Source of the DNA: Lophium mytilinum
Taxonomy: Eukaryota; Ascomycota; Dothideomycetes; Mytilinidiales; Mytilinidiaceae
NCBI GenBank assembly: GCA_010093605.1
Contig: MU004182.1
Location: 1,521,032 to 1,585,031 of the forward strand
Length of the DNA: 64,000 bases
Direction: 5' to 3'
The notes under the pieces were generated by a model that was not told the origin of the DNA, ran no database searches, and saw nothing but the letters and a program-made list of their open reading frames with translations. Numbering within the stretch: the first letter of the stretch is position 1; the number at the start of each line of letters is the position of its first letter. Made by a program: the position numbers and the translations under genes. Shown in pieces: positions 45,251-58,500 of this stretch.

Positions 45251-47722
45251 ATATTATTAAGTTTAGTAAGGCTATATAGGGCTAGGTCTATTTCTAGTAT
45301 AGAGGTATAAGGCGTAGAAGAATAAGTTATAGGTAGAGGCTTTCTACGCTTATATTCTTCTATCTATTATAGCTTTTTCTAATTATTATTCTAGAGTTAA
45401 ATAATATAGTTCTCTTTACTATAGCGCTAGAGCTTTTAGTAGGCTACTATTATATTCTTTACCTTATCTAGTTCTAGGCTAAGTTTTTAATACTTATTAA
45501 AGACTTTCTAAAGTATAGTATTATATATATACTTACCTACTTAAATAATATTATAGTCTTTACTATTACTCTATATATATCTATATCTATCTATATATAG
45601 ATAATAATTATAGTAGAAGTCTTTATTAAAATTAAGGGCGTGCTTACTCTATATAATATTAGGCTTATATTTCTTAAATTATAGTATTTCTAGAATAATA
45701 TTATAGCCTTTAAGGTTAGTAATATAATACTATATATTCTCTATATAAGCTTCTAAGAATAGTATAAGCTAGGCCTTATAGGTTATAAGCTTTATAGGTA
45801 TACTATTAGCTAAGTATAGAGAAATAGAAGTAACTAGTAGTAGTATTATTAGCTTATTAGCTTTAGCGTATAATTATAAGATAAAGGTAAAGTAGAAATA
45901 GCCTATATTAGTAAGATAGTAGCTATTATTTATACTATTAGGTATATAAATTCTATACTTAAAATTTAACTACTTACTATAAGTAATATTTTAGGTTAAG
46001 TTAGTAGAATAAGCTAATAGTTAGATTTCGCCGGGCTTAGAAGGCGGCTATTCTAATTCTTAGATATAGACTATAATAGTACTTAGAAAGAATTCTATAT
46101 AGCTCTATTTATAACTATAGTTAGAGCCTATATAAAACTCTTCCTATTACTAATACTACTATTACTATTACTAAGAATACTAGATAATAAGAGTTTATTA
46201 GTATAAGTAATAATAGTAAGGTTCTCTCTATTACTATTAATAGATATTAAATTATTAGAACTATTCTTATTAGTATAGTAGATTATAGAGAGCTTAAGCT
46301 TAAGTCTATTCTTAGCTTTAGATAGTTACTTAGTTAGCTTACACTTAAATAGAGGGGGGTTATTAGCATAGGGGCGCTTAGAGTTATTAGCTTAATAACT
46401 CTTCTTAATATAGTAGAAGTAGTAGCCCTTAGTATATAGAACTAATATAACTAATAGAGGAAGGTAAATTATATAATTACCTTAATTACTCTTATTATTA
46501 TAAGGCGTAGATAGCTTTTATCTATAGCTCTACTTAGGGCGGCAGTCTTAGTAGTTATTTAGTTAGTAGTTACTTAAGCGGGTATTACTATAGCTATTAT
46601 AGTTATTACTATACCTATTATAAAAACTAGATAATTAAGTAGGCTAGGTAGTTATATTACACTAGGTATTATTCTAAAAAAAGGCTTTAGCGCGGAATAC
46701 TATAGTAATAAGCGTAGGCTAGTTCTAGTAGCTATTAGTACTACTAAATACTTAGTAGCTAAGATCTAGGCGTAGAAGATACTTAAGCTAGCCTTTCTTA
46801 GAAGTAAAAGGTATCTAGTTCTTATTATTAATATTAGTTATTTCTTTAAAATATAGTATATATATATTCTATAACTTATAGTTCTTTATTTTTATTTTAA
46901 AGCTATAGAGAATATTATCTATATAGATAGGCTTATTAAAGATAGTAAAGTATAGGTCTATATAGGTAAATATCTATTTAAGAGTCTTAAAGTTCTTATT
47001 TAGTAAAAGCTTCTTAAACTAGGTATAGCTATAAATAGTTACTTCTATATAATTAGTATAGTATAACTTAATATATTCTATCTTACTCTACTTATCTAGA
47101 TAGGCTAGTACTTTATATTAGAAGATAGTATAAGTATAGCTCTTCTAAAATAGGTATTAGTATTTATTATTCTTTTCTATAAATTTCTAGAGGTTATAAA
47201 ACTTAGATTTATTATCTCTATAGAGTTATAAGCGCGTAATCTAGGCTATAGCGTTATTATTTATAATAGTAAAGTTATTATAATTAGTATTATTATTATT
47301 ATTATCTTCTAAGTTATAATTTAGGTTGCCTGCGGCGGCGGCGGCTGCAAGGCGTAACTATACGGGCGCTAATAATACTATTTAGTTTACTTTTAAATTA
47401 GTATATTACTTCTTATAGGTAAGACTAAGCTCTTTAAAGTAATTATATTAGGTTTAGAGTTAGTTTAAATTCTATTAGGCTATAGTAATATTCTAATAGA
47501 GGGCGTTAATCTCTAGGCGTACTTTACTAAGCTAGAGAGCTTTATCTTTATAAGCCTTATACTTAGTTATAAATTTTTAGTTATACTTAGTATATACCTT
47601 CTTATTTTCTAATTAAAGACGTGTAATATTCTTATTTAATTAAGTAACCTTAGCTTATAAGCGTAAGATTTAATTAGGGTCTTAAGCTTAGTTATAAAGA
47701 GTAGTTAGTTCTATATCTTAGA
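45251..47722 (-). pseudogene. Element B gag/protease region (degenerate)
   Basis: The minus strand between the RT and the LTR at 47,723. Gln/Trp-to-stop changes are frequent and I cannot read a certain zinc knuckle or protease motif. The position and lack of other signatures make gag plus protease the simplest reading. Confidence 0.4.
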
Positions 47723-47942
47723 TATTATAGCTATAATATAACTTCTATTATAATATATTTCTAATATATATAATAGTATTATATACTCTATAGTATATAA
47801 TTACTATTATATAACTAGGCTTAGCGCTAGCCTTGCCTACCTCTTAGCCGGCGCTCCGCGCCCTTCTTTCTTTCTTATAGCTACTTTATCTATATATACT
47901 AATATTAGGTCTTTTCTTATAATTTACTATTATACTATAATA
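47723..47942 (+). repeat. Element D 5' LTR (220 bp)
   Basis: Begins TATTATAG and ends CTATAATA. Similar to the reverse complement of 33,221-33,441, so D and B share an LTR family though their RT sequences differ. Preceded by TTAGA (47,718-47,722), the expected left target duplicate. Confidence 0.7.
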
Positions 47943-48399
47943 TAAAGTAGCTACTAGAAGTTTCTAGAAGTACTTTTTTCTACCTACCTACTTACCTATA
48001 TATATATCTAGCTAATTTAATAGGCTAAAATTTTAATATATAAACCTAATACCCTCTATATTAATATAAGGAAGGCTTAGAAGAAGGCTCTATAATCTTA
48101 TAGTAAGAACTCTATATACCCTGCTAATTAGAGGCGCGCAGGCCCTATATACCTACTTACTATTACACGTAACTAACTAATATAAGTATAGTTACTTTCT
48201 ACTAATAGAGTAAGAACTATATATACTCTATTAGTAATAGGCTAGCGCATAGACTCTATATACCTACTTACTACTATTACGCGCAACTAACTAGTTTATA
48301 TATAGTTATTCTATTTTTATTTACTAATTAAAGGCAGCCGCTAAGTATAGTACTAGCTACCCTAGAAAGCACGCCTACTTTTAAGCTTTTATAAAGGAC

Positions 48400-51300
48400 C
48401 TACACCCTCTACCTTATACTAACCTTTCTTATTAAATAGTTAATAAATACTTACTAGTAAAGATATAAATAATACCTCTAAGACTAGCTATACTAAGCTA
48501 TAGTAGAAAAACTCTAACTCTATATAGTATAGCTATACTAAGCGCGTAGTCTATAGATTTACCTTCTAGCGGCATAGCTAATAAGCGTCTAGTTATTCTT
48601 ACTTATACTCCTGCCCTCCCTACTAACTTATAAGCTACTTAATCTACTTTTATATTTAACTCTTAAAAGGCGCATAAGCTTAATTACTAAGAAAAGAAAG
48701 CCGCCTATAAAATAGGCGGCGGAGAAGTATTATAATACTAACTAACTATAACTCTAGAAGCTCTTACTATACGCACTAAAAAATTTAGTAATCTAGAACT
48801 AGATATTTACCTTCTACTAAATTAATTTAGTACTAACCTACTATAAAGCTAAGCCTATTATAACCTTACTAACTCTACTAAGTAGAATACTAATAATAAG
48901 GCCTATATAGATTAAGGTAAAGATAAAGAGAATTTTAAGTTATTTACTAAAATATCTATATCTTAAGCTATCTAATTTACTAAACCCCTAGTTAATCTAA
49001 CTACTCTATCCTTCTTCTAAATTCTAATTATATTAAAGGACTAGGTTATTACCTCTACTACTAATACTATTATAATTCTAAATACCTACTCTAGCTAAGA
49101 ATAGCCTAATATAGCTAACGCAGGCGCAAGTTCTACTAGAACTAGCGGCTAACTACCTAATTATTAATAGTCCCTTCTTATAGATAATAATAATAGTATA
49201 GTCTTTACTATTAACTAAGCTAGGAATAGCTAATCTATTAATATTACTATTAATAATATAGAAGAGCTCTATAATATAGCTTAAAATAAATATATTAGTA
49301 TTTATACTATACTACTTAACTATTACTAAGAACTAAGTAAGTTATATAAAGATGTTAGAAATATAGCGGTAGCTATTTAATAGAAAGATAATAAGATTAT
49401 ATAACTTTAAGAATAGAATATAGGCATGTTAAATAAGGTTAAACTTAAAAACCTCTATAACTAATATATAAAGCTCTATTACTAGATAGCTAAAATATAT
49501 ACTAACGCTACTAACTTTACTAATAAGCGTAATTACCTTACTAAGCAGCTAGCGGATAAGTATAAGAAGAATAATACTTAGACTATTCTTATTACTAAGC
49601 TTAGCGTTAAGATTAAAGGCCTTACTACTAAGATAGCTAAGGTTACCTTTTACCGCAATTAATATTAATAGTAGTATAATACCTTTTACGCCTAAGGTAT
49701 AGAATATAAAAAGAAGTATAAGTAAGCTATATAGTAGTAACCCTAAATATACTTCTAATAAGATAATACTACTATCTATAGTAACTATAGCTACCTCTCT
49801 AATAAAGGTAATAATAATAAGCTATCTAACTATAACTACTTTACCTAGCCTAACTTCTTATATAATCTAAACGCCTAACCTACTATAAACTTATATTAGC
49901 TATATACTAAGTTCCACAACCTATAGAAGTTTAAAAAACATAATAACTAGTCTAAATATAAATTATAGAAAGCTTACGCCTATACTATCTTCTATAATAA
50001 GCCTTAAAACTTCCGCGATAAATAAGCTAAGCTTAAGTACATTAAATTATACTATATAGAATTTACTAATAGCGTAGTATATAATTGCACCTAATAGAAC
50101 CGCCCTATAAATAATAACTTTAAAATAGTTAAAGAGATATTTAAGATAATAGACCCTTACTTTATAATTAAAGATAAGGCTATAGCTATAAATAATAAGC
50201 TCTATAGCTAGCAGGCGTATATAAAGTATAATAAGAAATAGTCTATTTTCCTCCTTTAATTCTAGAAAATAATTTCTATAGATAATAATAGAGAGATAGA
50301 CTTTATTAATTAAAAGGGATAGCTTAAGCGCCTTATTACCCCTAAACTCTAGACTTAGGTCTTTAGCGCCGCTAATAACTATACATTCTAGCTAGAACTA
50401 GTTACCGCTATTAACCGCGCAGTATTATATCTTGCTAGCGAGCGCAAACGCGCCCGCAAATAGTAATATTCTAACGGCCCTTTCTAGAATAATAGTAATA
50501 GCTTAAAATATACTAATAAGCTATTTACTAATAAGTCTAATTATAGCTTCTAATAGAACTTTAACTATAACTCTAAGATATACTTATTATATTCTATTAT
50601 AGATAATAGCTTACGCTGCTAAGACTATAATAGCAACACCCGCCGCATTTATCTCCCTCCTGCGGTAACTAAAGTCCTTAGTAAATAGAATAAGAATATC
50701 TACTATAACTATCTTAAGATAGAATATTATATATTAGATTATAACTATTTCTATATAAAGAACGCCTCTCCCTCTAAAAAAATAGTATAATAACGCCTTA
50801 TCTATTTCTAAAAAGGGCTAGATCTAAAGCTCTCTATAATTTACTATATAGATAATTCTGCATCTAATATTAAGCTTAGTAACGCCCTTACTACTATTAA
50901 CTATAATAGTAGTAATAATAACGCTATATAAGAAAACTTCTTAAATAGTAAGAATTTTCCCTAGGCTTTAACTATAGTTATAGTTAGAGTCTAGTAGATA
51001 TTTATCTAAGTATATTAGTTGCCTGCATTTACGAACTAGAGTAACTACTCTCTAAGCTAGATAAACTCTAGCTTTTAGCCTACGCTATTAATTCTTCTAA
51101 GAAAGTTATATAAGGAAAATAGCTTAACTTTAAATATAGAATTTATACTTCTACTACTAGTATTATTAATAGTAGGTACTTAATAGATATAGGCTACTTA
51201 TATCTAGCTTTTATATTATATATATTTATAAAAACCTAGAAGCTTATAACTATTATAATTACTAAACTAATATCTCTATAGCTCGCTAATAGTTACTCTA

Positions 51301-51861
51301 TACTAATAGTTACGCATAAAGCCTAGATTATACTATTACTTAGCGCTTATATTAAATACCTATAGTACTATATTACTAACCTTTAAGGCTATAATATTAT
51401 CCTTAGTATATTCTAGTTTAAGTACTATAAGCCCTATTCTATATAGAGAGAGTACGCTCTAGACTTTAACTCTAACTACTATGTAAGCTACTACCTATAT
51501 ATAGATAGCTGCCGGCGCATCTAGAGTAATAGCTATAACTAAGATATTATCTATAAAGGAAAGAAACTATATAATAGCGCCTTATATAAAATTATTAATT
51601 ATTACTATAAGCTTAGCCTTAACCTAGATAAAGCTAATAACTTTCTTACTAAATATTATAAACTTACCTATAAAGGTAAGAAAGATACTATTATCTAACT
51701 ATAGAATAAAGACTTTAATAAGCTTTACTATCTTAACGCCTATAAAAATAAGGCTACCTATACTAGTACTATAGCTAATAATCTAGCCCTCTATAGACTT
51801 AATAAGCTAAATAAGGCTCTAGCTTAGAAATAAGCTATATTTATATCTAATCTCTTTATAA
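48400..51861 (+). pseudogene. Element D gag and aspartic protease relic
   Basis: Plus strand. The protease is clear at about 51,160-51,460: YLIDIGYLYLAF (from LVDTGC.CLAF; the DTG active-site triad reads DIG), then THKA.IILLL and the flap-like region GYNIILSIF.FKYYKP (from GYDIILGIPWLK). The gag part before it is Asn/Lys-rich with many stops; a weak zinc-knuckle-like stretch occurs near 50,560-50,640. The relic ends at the insertion of E. Confidence 0.7.
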
Positions 51862-51866
51862 TTAAC

Positions 51867-52100
51867 TATTATAGATAAGCTATTATTACAGGCCGTGCAT
51901 ATATACAACGGGCAGTTATACGGCAGCGTTATTATAAGGTCTTAAATACGTAGTATAGAACTATTATATATTAGTAGAAGTATTAGAGGCTAACCCTCTA
52001 ATATATTATAGCTATCTATTCTAGTTTTATAACTATTTCTTTCTTTCTATTACCTACCTTTATATTACCTACACTCTATAGGGTTATATTATATATAATA
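51867..52100 (-). repeat. Element E 3' LTR (234 bp)
   Basis: Aligns without gaps to 62,430-62,663; roughly 20 differences by eye, every one a C/T or G/A transition, in both directions. Confidence 0.92.
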
Positions 52101-52119
52101 ATTACCGCGCCTAAGAATT

Positions 52120-54700
52120 ATCTCTTCCGAGACGGTGTAATAAAGAAGGAGTATAGTACTTAGCCCCGGCTACGGCTACCTCTACTATTACTGCCGCCGC
52201 AACCTTATTTTCTAGATAGTGTTGTTTATATCTTTATAGGCGTGTCTATCTCTATAGCTTATAGCTTTACCTTCTCTATTAGTTAGGTCTTTCTAGTAGA
52301 GTATCTTAATATAGGTAGATATTTCTTCTTTAGCCGCTTATTACTAATAAGGACTTATAGCTATTTAGTTTACTTCTTTTATTTAACTTCTTTATCTTTA
52401 GTAAGATTAGAGTATACTATAGCTGCGCCGGCGACTTCTTCTTATATAATATTGTTATTCTTCTTGCTAGTAGAGTAGTTAGAGGGGTTATTACTAGTAG
52501 AGTTATTATAGGTAGAGTTATTATAGGTAGGGTTATTATTATTATAGGTATAATTATTACTAGCAAGGTTATTATAGAGAGGCTATTTATCCTTACTATT
52601 ATTCTCGCTGCTAGGTATATAGCTATTAATATTAACTATTATTATATTAATCTTCTTCTTAATAATCTCTTTATTCTTACTATCTAATATATTCTATGCG
52701 GCCGGCTTTATTAAATTACGGAGTTCTAGAGGAGTTGCGCTTAGGTTTACTAGGTTGTTATTATCTAAGGCTACTTACTTATTCTTATTAACTATAGTAT
52801 TATTATAGTTTACTCTAGATAATAAGTTCTTTAGGTAATTATATTTAATGCGGAAGCTGTTAGACTCTTATTATTCTAGCTTTAGTTACGCCTAAGTTAT
52901 ACCGGTTCTAGTTATAGAATTATCCTTTAATAGCTTCTACTTTATAGTTATTACTTTTAGTACGCCGCTACTTATTATACTCTTTAGCTTTACTAGTACG
53001 GGTTCTACTAGAGTTAGTATTAATAACACTAGGTAGCCGCGTAGAGGTATTATAGGCTTTAGCCTATTATACTATATAGATAGCTTTCTAGATAGTATCT
53101 TATTAGTATCTCTTACGCCGCGTTATAATTTTAGAGTATCTATTAGTAATATATATAAAGTATATAGTAATTTCCCGCTCTACTAAAAAGGTTCTATTAG
53201 TATCTTTTTCTACTTAGCGGTATAAGCTTATAAACTAGTAGTTATTACCGCAGGTTCTATTAAAGCCGCTAATATAATAAACCCTAGTTCCTCTAGTATT
53301 ATCTTAGGTATATAGGGTTAGCTTACTAGTAATATTATCTTAATAGGTTATACCGCGTAAGAGTTAAAGTTAGTTTCTTGCGGCTTATTATTATTTATAA
53401 GAAAGGTAGAGGTAGTTATTACTACTCTACTTATTAGAGGTAGTAGAAGAATATTATATTCTAGAAGGGCCCGCACCCCTTAATTAATGCCTGCACCCCT
53501 TATAATAATATTCTATAGGTTAGCCTCTATTACTTTAATAGCCTTCTTATTAAGGCTTATATATAAGTTACTACTCTTATAAATTAGTTACTAGAACGCT
53601 ATAGTAATAGCGGCGCTATTATTAATTCTTTCTAAGTACTTCTCTATATCTTAAAGAAGAGCTTAATAAGCCCTAGTTTTCTATATAGGCATGCCTTAGG
53701 TAATAGTATTAACGCTAGCTAGAGTAGTAAGCGCTAATAATATTCTATCTATAGCTTATGCGGTCTTCTTATATATAAAGCTTTAAGTAGTCTATCTATA
53801 GTAGATGCGGGCGTAAATACTCTATAAGATATAGCTAGCGCCTATAATTAGGCGTTAGTCTTAAGTAGTTCTAAATCCGGCTTCTTTACCGCTCTCTAAT
53901 TATTTAGCCTAGGTAAGAAGTTTAGTCTTACGCGTAAGTTTCTCTTAGAGCGTGTTTACCTTATTCTAGAGCTTATTTCTCTACGCCTTTATCTTTATAT
54001 AGCCTATTAAGTTATCTTATAGATTACGCTTAGCTATATAGAACTTCTTAGCTAGAATTCTAGCTTATAGTAAGTTAAAAAGTATTACTAGAGTATAGTT
54101 TACTATTATATACTTAATAGTCTTCTAGAGCTCTTTATTAATAGTAAGCTTCTTTACTATCTTCTACTCTACTTTCTTAGCGTTCTTATAGGTAGCCTGC
54201 GGTTTAAACTTACTAGGGCGGTCTATAGAAAAGACCTCCTTAATATAGACCTAGTAAGCTTTATTCTAACTATAGATTTCTTCTCTAATTACTATATTAT
54301 AATAGATAGTATAGCGCTAATATACTATCTATAATATAAATATATTCTATATAGCTTACTATTAACTAGAGTTCTCTATATAGGCTTCTTCTAAGTTATT
54401 TTTATTATACTCTATTTTCTCTTTAGGCTCTAACTAGTCTATAATATTAGAAATCTAGGTCTTTTTAAGGCAACCTTACTAGTCTATATCTAGCCGGCCA
54501 CTATATAGCTATAGCTTATTACTCTTACCCTTCTAAACTTTAGATATAAAGCCGCCGTCTCTACTCTTTATTAAATTATTAGAGTTATTATTAGATAGTT
54601 CTAGGGCGTTATTATTATTATTCTTATTACTTGCAACGGCAACCTTTAGTAGTTATATATCTAGATCTTTATAGCTTATATACTTATCTTATATAAATTA
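52120..54700 (-). pseudogene. Extra coding region of element E after pol, unknown function
   Basis: Between the chromodomain and the 3' LTR the minus strand keeps one coding-like frame for about 2.6 kb, in which the stops are almost all TAA/TAG at places that suit Gln or Trp. Between stops the peptide is rich in Lys, Glu, Asn and Ser, for example VAVASNKNNNNNALELSNNN near 54,640, then FSIDRPSKFKPQATYKNAKKVE and KKLTINKEL.KTIKYIIVNY near 54,230-54,090, an amphipathic helix ARILAKKFYIAKRNL, and a heptad-like run RNKLQNKVNTLQEKLTRKTKLL (two Q positions are stops). Near the 3' end are Asn/Ser/Tyr repeats (NNPTYNNSTYNNSTSNN near 52,540). No RT, integrase, envelope or methylase motif is seen. It could be an accessory gene of the element or a captured host gene; the strand and stop pattern are direct observations, function is open. 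Confidence 0.5.
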
Positions 54701-55319
54701 TAGAATAACACCTTTATAGATAAGAGATATTTATAGCTTATATTTATTCTATATAATATATATAGTCTCTTTTAGGTTTTATTACTATGCTTAAATTCTA
54801 GAAGAACTTAGTATAGGGGGGTGCTTAGGTACTTTCACTTTAGAAACTATTATACTAAGGTTTAAGCGGACTTCTTCTTTACTATATAGTATACTTACTC
54901 TAAATATAAGTAAGTAGTAACTATTTTATTCTACTACTACTATTTTATATAGCTTCTCTATATAATCTCTAAGGAGACCTCCTTACTTTATAAAGGTTGC
55001 TAGGTATATTATAGCTAAGGTTACTATAGTTATCTTACTCTATATAACTAGAAGTAATAGCTTATTTATATACTAGTCTATTAATTATATATTTATAGGC
55101 GGCTAATTAGCCGGGTTATTTATTACTAGATACTAAAGAGTAAAGAGCTTAAACTTATAGCGGGCCGCGCCGTAGTAAGTATATTTATTCTTCTTCTTAT
55201 TCTTAATAAGGTCTTTAGGCAGGGCGCCTTCTCTATTATCTACTTTCTAGATGCGGGAGAACACAGCTATATTACTGCAGGGGGGGGTTACTAACCTTTA
55301 GTTATGCGATAAGGTTGTT

Positions 55320-55367
55320 AAAAGATAAAGGTATTAAAAGATAAAGGTATTAAAAGATAAAGGTATT
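55320..55367 (+). repeat. Three tandem 16-bp units
   Basis: AAAAGATAAAGGTATT occurs three times in a row without change, in the non-coding stretch of element E between pol and the extra coding region. Identity despite RIP around it is explained by the lack of CpA or TpG in the unit. Confidence 0.8.
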
Positions 55368-55559
55368 AGTCTAAGAATAAGTTATTATAATATAGGCTAA
55401 GCGCTTAGACTATATTACTTAATAATACTATAAACAGCCTTATTGCTTACTAATAGTATAGAAGAATAGTTGCTAAAACGCTAACCTACTAAGAGTTTAT
55501 TACTTAGTAATAGCGCGGAGTAATAGTCGCCTAAATACTAAAAGTTTAAAGTAGTTAAT

Positions 55560-58500
55560 ATAAGGTCTTCTTCCAGCGCGCCTTAAATTTAGCTACTATA
55601 TCTAGAATATCTTCTTATAGCTATATAACAGGTTCTTATAATATTTTATTATAATTTTTCCACTTAACTTTATACTTATTACCGTCTTTAGTTATAATAT
55701 AGTATAGAATCTTCTCTATAACCTATTACTCTACTTCTTCTATAATAACTAGCTATAGAGAAGAATGCGTATAGTTATATAGGTTAGCTATAGCTTACTC
55801 TAGATATACTACGCTAATAACTAGATATATATAACTAAATTTCTTTAGTAACTCTAGTTTATATACTAGCTTACTAATTTATTACTTTATTCTAAATAGC
55901 TCTACTTTAACTAGCGACAGTAAAGAGCTGTTAGGAAGTTAATATTTAATCTTAGTGCCTTTTACTACTTTTAGGTAGACTAAGCCTATAAGGTTAGGCG
56001 GCGTATACTTCTTATTATAGTATATTACTATCTTAGCTTATACTAGCTTTAGCGCGTTAGTAACTTCTAAGTAAATAATCTTATAGTTCTATAAAAACTC
56101 TATATCTTATATATTAGAGTTATAAAAGGTCTTTAGCGTTATACTATAAGTAACTTTAAATAGGGTAAAGCCTATAGAGGTAGTAACTGCAGTATTAATT
56201 ATATATTCTACCTATAGTAGTAAGCTCTACTATATAACCTTATATTAGCTAATAAGAAGGCATTATAATATTATCTTAATAACTTAGTTTATGCGCTCTA
56301 CTTATCTATCTATAGAAGGGTAATAGAATATTATTATTTAGAGATTAACTTTATAGCGCGTAAATAGTTCTTTCTAGAAGGCGCTTATAAACTTAGAATC
56401 GCAATTACTAATAATACTATCTAGTAATCCCTAGTTACAGCAGACTCTATTAAAGAACCTCTGCGCCTATACTTCTACTAAGTTAGTATCTTTACTAATA
56501 ATTAGGCGGACTATCTTTATAAACTTATTAGTAACTATTAGTATAATATTATTATCTTCTATAGAAAGTAGCAGCGCTACTATAAAATTAATTACAACTA
56601 TTTAGAAAGGCTTATCTAGTACTAGAATAGGCTATAGAAGTCTAAATAGCTTCTACTTTCTTATTTTAGAGACCTTATACGCTAGATAAGCTAGAACCTA
56701 TTCTTTAAGCTTACTATAAAGCTTTAGAGTAAAAATCTTATAGCGTAATTAATAGTATATTCTAGTACTACTATTATAGCCTATATATTTATAGGCCTTC
56801 TTAATAGCGTCTATAACTATATTACTTAGTAGATAGAGGCGGCTGTAATTCTTATCTCTAATATATAGTAAGCCGTCCTTAAGAATAAAGCTATAGTAGT
56901 AAAAGGCTTTACCTTTTACTACCTTCTTCTATATATATTCTAGAATTATTTAGAATATCTTATTTTTTCTTAAGTTAGCTATAATCTTTATATAATATTT
57001 AGGTTTAATATACACTATTATTATAGCTATATACTGCGCTAGGTTACTATTTTCTCTTATAGAGTCCCCTATTACAGGTAGTCTAGATAAACTATTAGCA
57101 TTTTTATAGTATTTCCCGGGTTTATAAATAATCTTTATTCTTAGAAAGGTAGAGAGGTATAGTTTCTATTTATAGAGTCTTACTAACTATCTTTTCTTAC
57201 TACTAGTCTAGAGGGCTAATTTTAAGGCCTTATAGTTAATATAGACTATAAAGTTATTACTATTAAGATAATACTAAAGCTTATAGAGTACCTAAACTAG
57301 GGCTCCTGCTTCTAGTTCTATTATCTAGTAGTTCTTTTTATATTTTTTAAGTGCATAACTAATATAGGTAACTAGTTATTCTACCTTATTAGCTTCTATC
57401 TAGTATAGGGCGTATCTATATCCTCTCTCTTTAGAGCTATTAATATAAATAATAAATAGCCTATAGTAGTTAGATAGTACTAGTATAGGTTATTTATATA
57501 GCTTACTCTTTATAAGCTTCTATGCGCCTAGACACTCTTAAAAAGAATTAGTAATAGCCTATTACTAGGTATATATCTTCCGCGCACGGCCTTTTAGCAG
57601 GCTATCCTTTAGACTAACTAGTTTTAGTTCTTATAGTAGTTAAATTATTTCTATAAAGCCCTTAATATACTTATAGTACTATTTAAAGAATATAAGTTTT
57701 AATTCTAGTTTCTATAGCGTCTTTAGAAACTATATATTATAGATAGCTTCTATTTTTTCTTTAGTAGTACTTAGTTCTAGTTATAATATATAGTAACTAA
57801 GAAGATCTAGGCTAGAGTATATAAAATAGCACTTAGCTAATAATAGTGTAACTCCGGCTAACTCTAGCGCTATAAGATACTTATTAAGGTGTTATATATA
57901 TTCTTCTTTTAACCGGAAGTATACTAGAATGTTATTAATATATACTATAATAAACTTCTATAGGTATAGCCTAAATAGCGTCTCTATATAATATTAGAAG
58001 AAGCCTAGAGTATTTACTAAGTCTATTATAGTAATAGTAAGTTATTTATAGCCCCTATAGATAGAAATAAAACCTATTTTCTATCTATTACTCTCCTTAA
58101 GTTATTATTAGAAGAAGCCTTTAGTTATATCTATTAAGAAGAAGATAACAGCTCCCCCTAAGAGGTTAAAGATATTATTCTATTTTAGTAAGGGGTATAC
58201 GTCTAGATATAGCTTTATATTAACCTTCTAAAGGTTAACTACTACTTATAGCTTTCTATTTCTCTATATAATAAATGCTAGAGAAGCTGCTACTAAAGGT
58301 TATTCTAGAGGAATCTTTTTAACTTATTCTTATACTATTAGGGGGTTAAGAACTTTATCTATAGCCTTCTTATCTTATTCTAATAGCCTATAGGCTCTCT
58401 ACTTTAGGCTATAGATATTCTTTTTATCTATAAATAGTATTAGCATTTTAATACTATTATTAAATAGCCTAAGAGCTTTATTCTATAGCTTACTATACTT

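Larger units (their letters stand above)
33221..47722 (-). mobile_element. Element B: Ty3/Gypsy retrotransposon, minus strand, split by element A
   Basis: On the minus strand the order is gag region (about 47,700-46,000), RT (about 45,200-44,200), RNase H (about 44,150-43,700), then the insertion of element A, then integrase (about 35,370-34,000) and the 3' LTR (33,441-33,221). A purine-rich tract (minus-strand AAAGAAGGGTAG) sits right before the 3' LTR, as a polypurine tract should. The 5' LTR is not in place: the next sequence to the right is the 5' LTR of element D in the opposite orientation. All coding parts carry many TAA/TAG stops. Confidence 0.8.

Noticed and set aside
33221-47942. 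Single 14.7-kb DNA transposon with 220-bp terminal inverted repeats
   Set aside because: The repeats have LTR-type ends, the left one has a polypurine tract on its inner side, the right one a primer-binding-like site on its outer side, and the interior is Gypsy; two elements in opposite orientation explain it better. No shared target duplication was found outside the pair.
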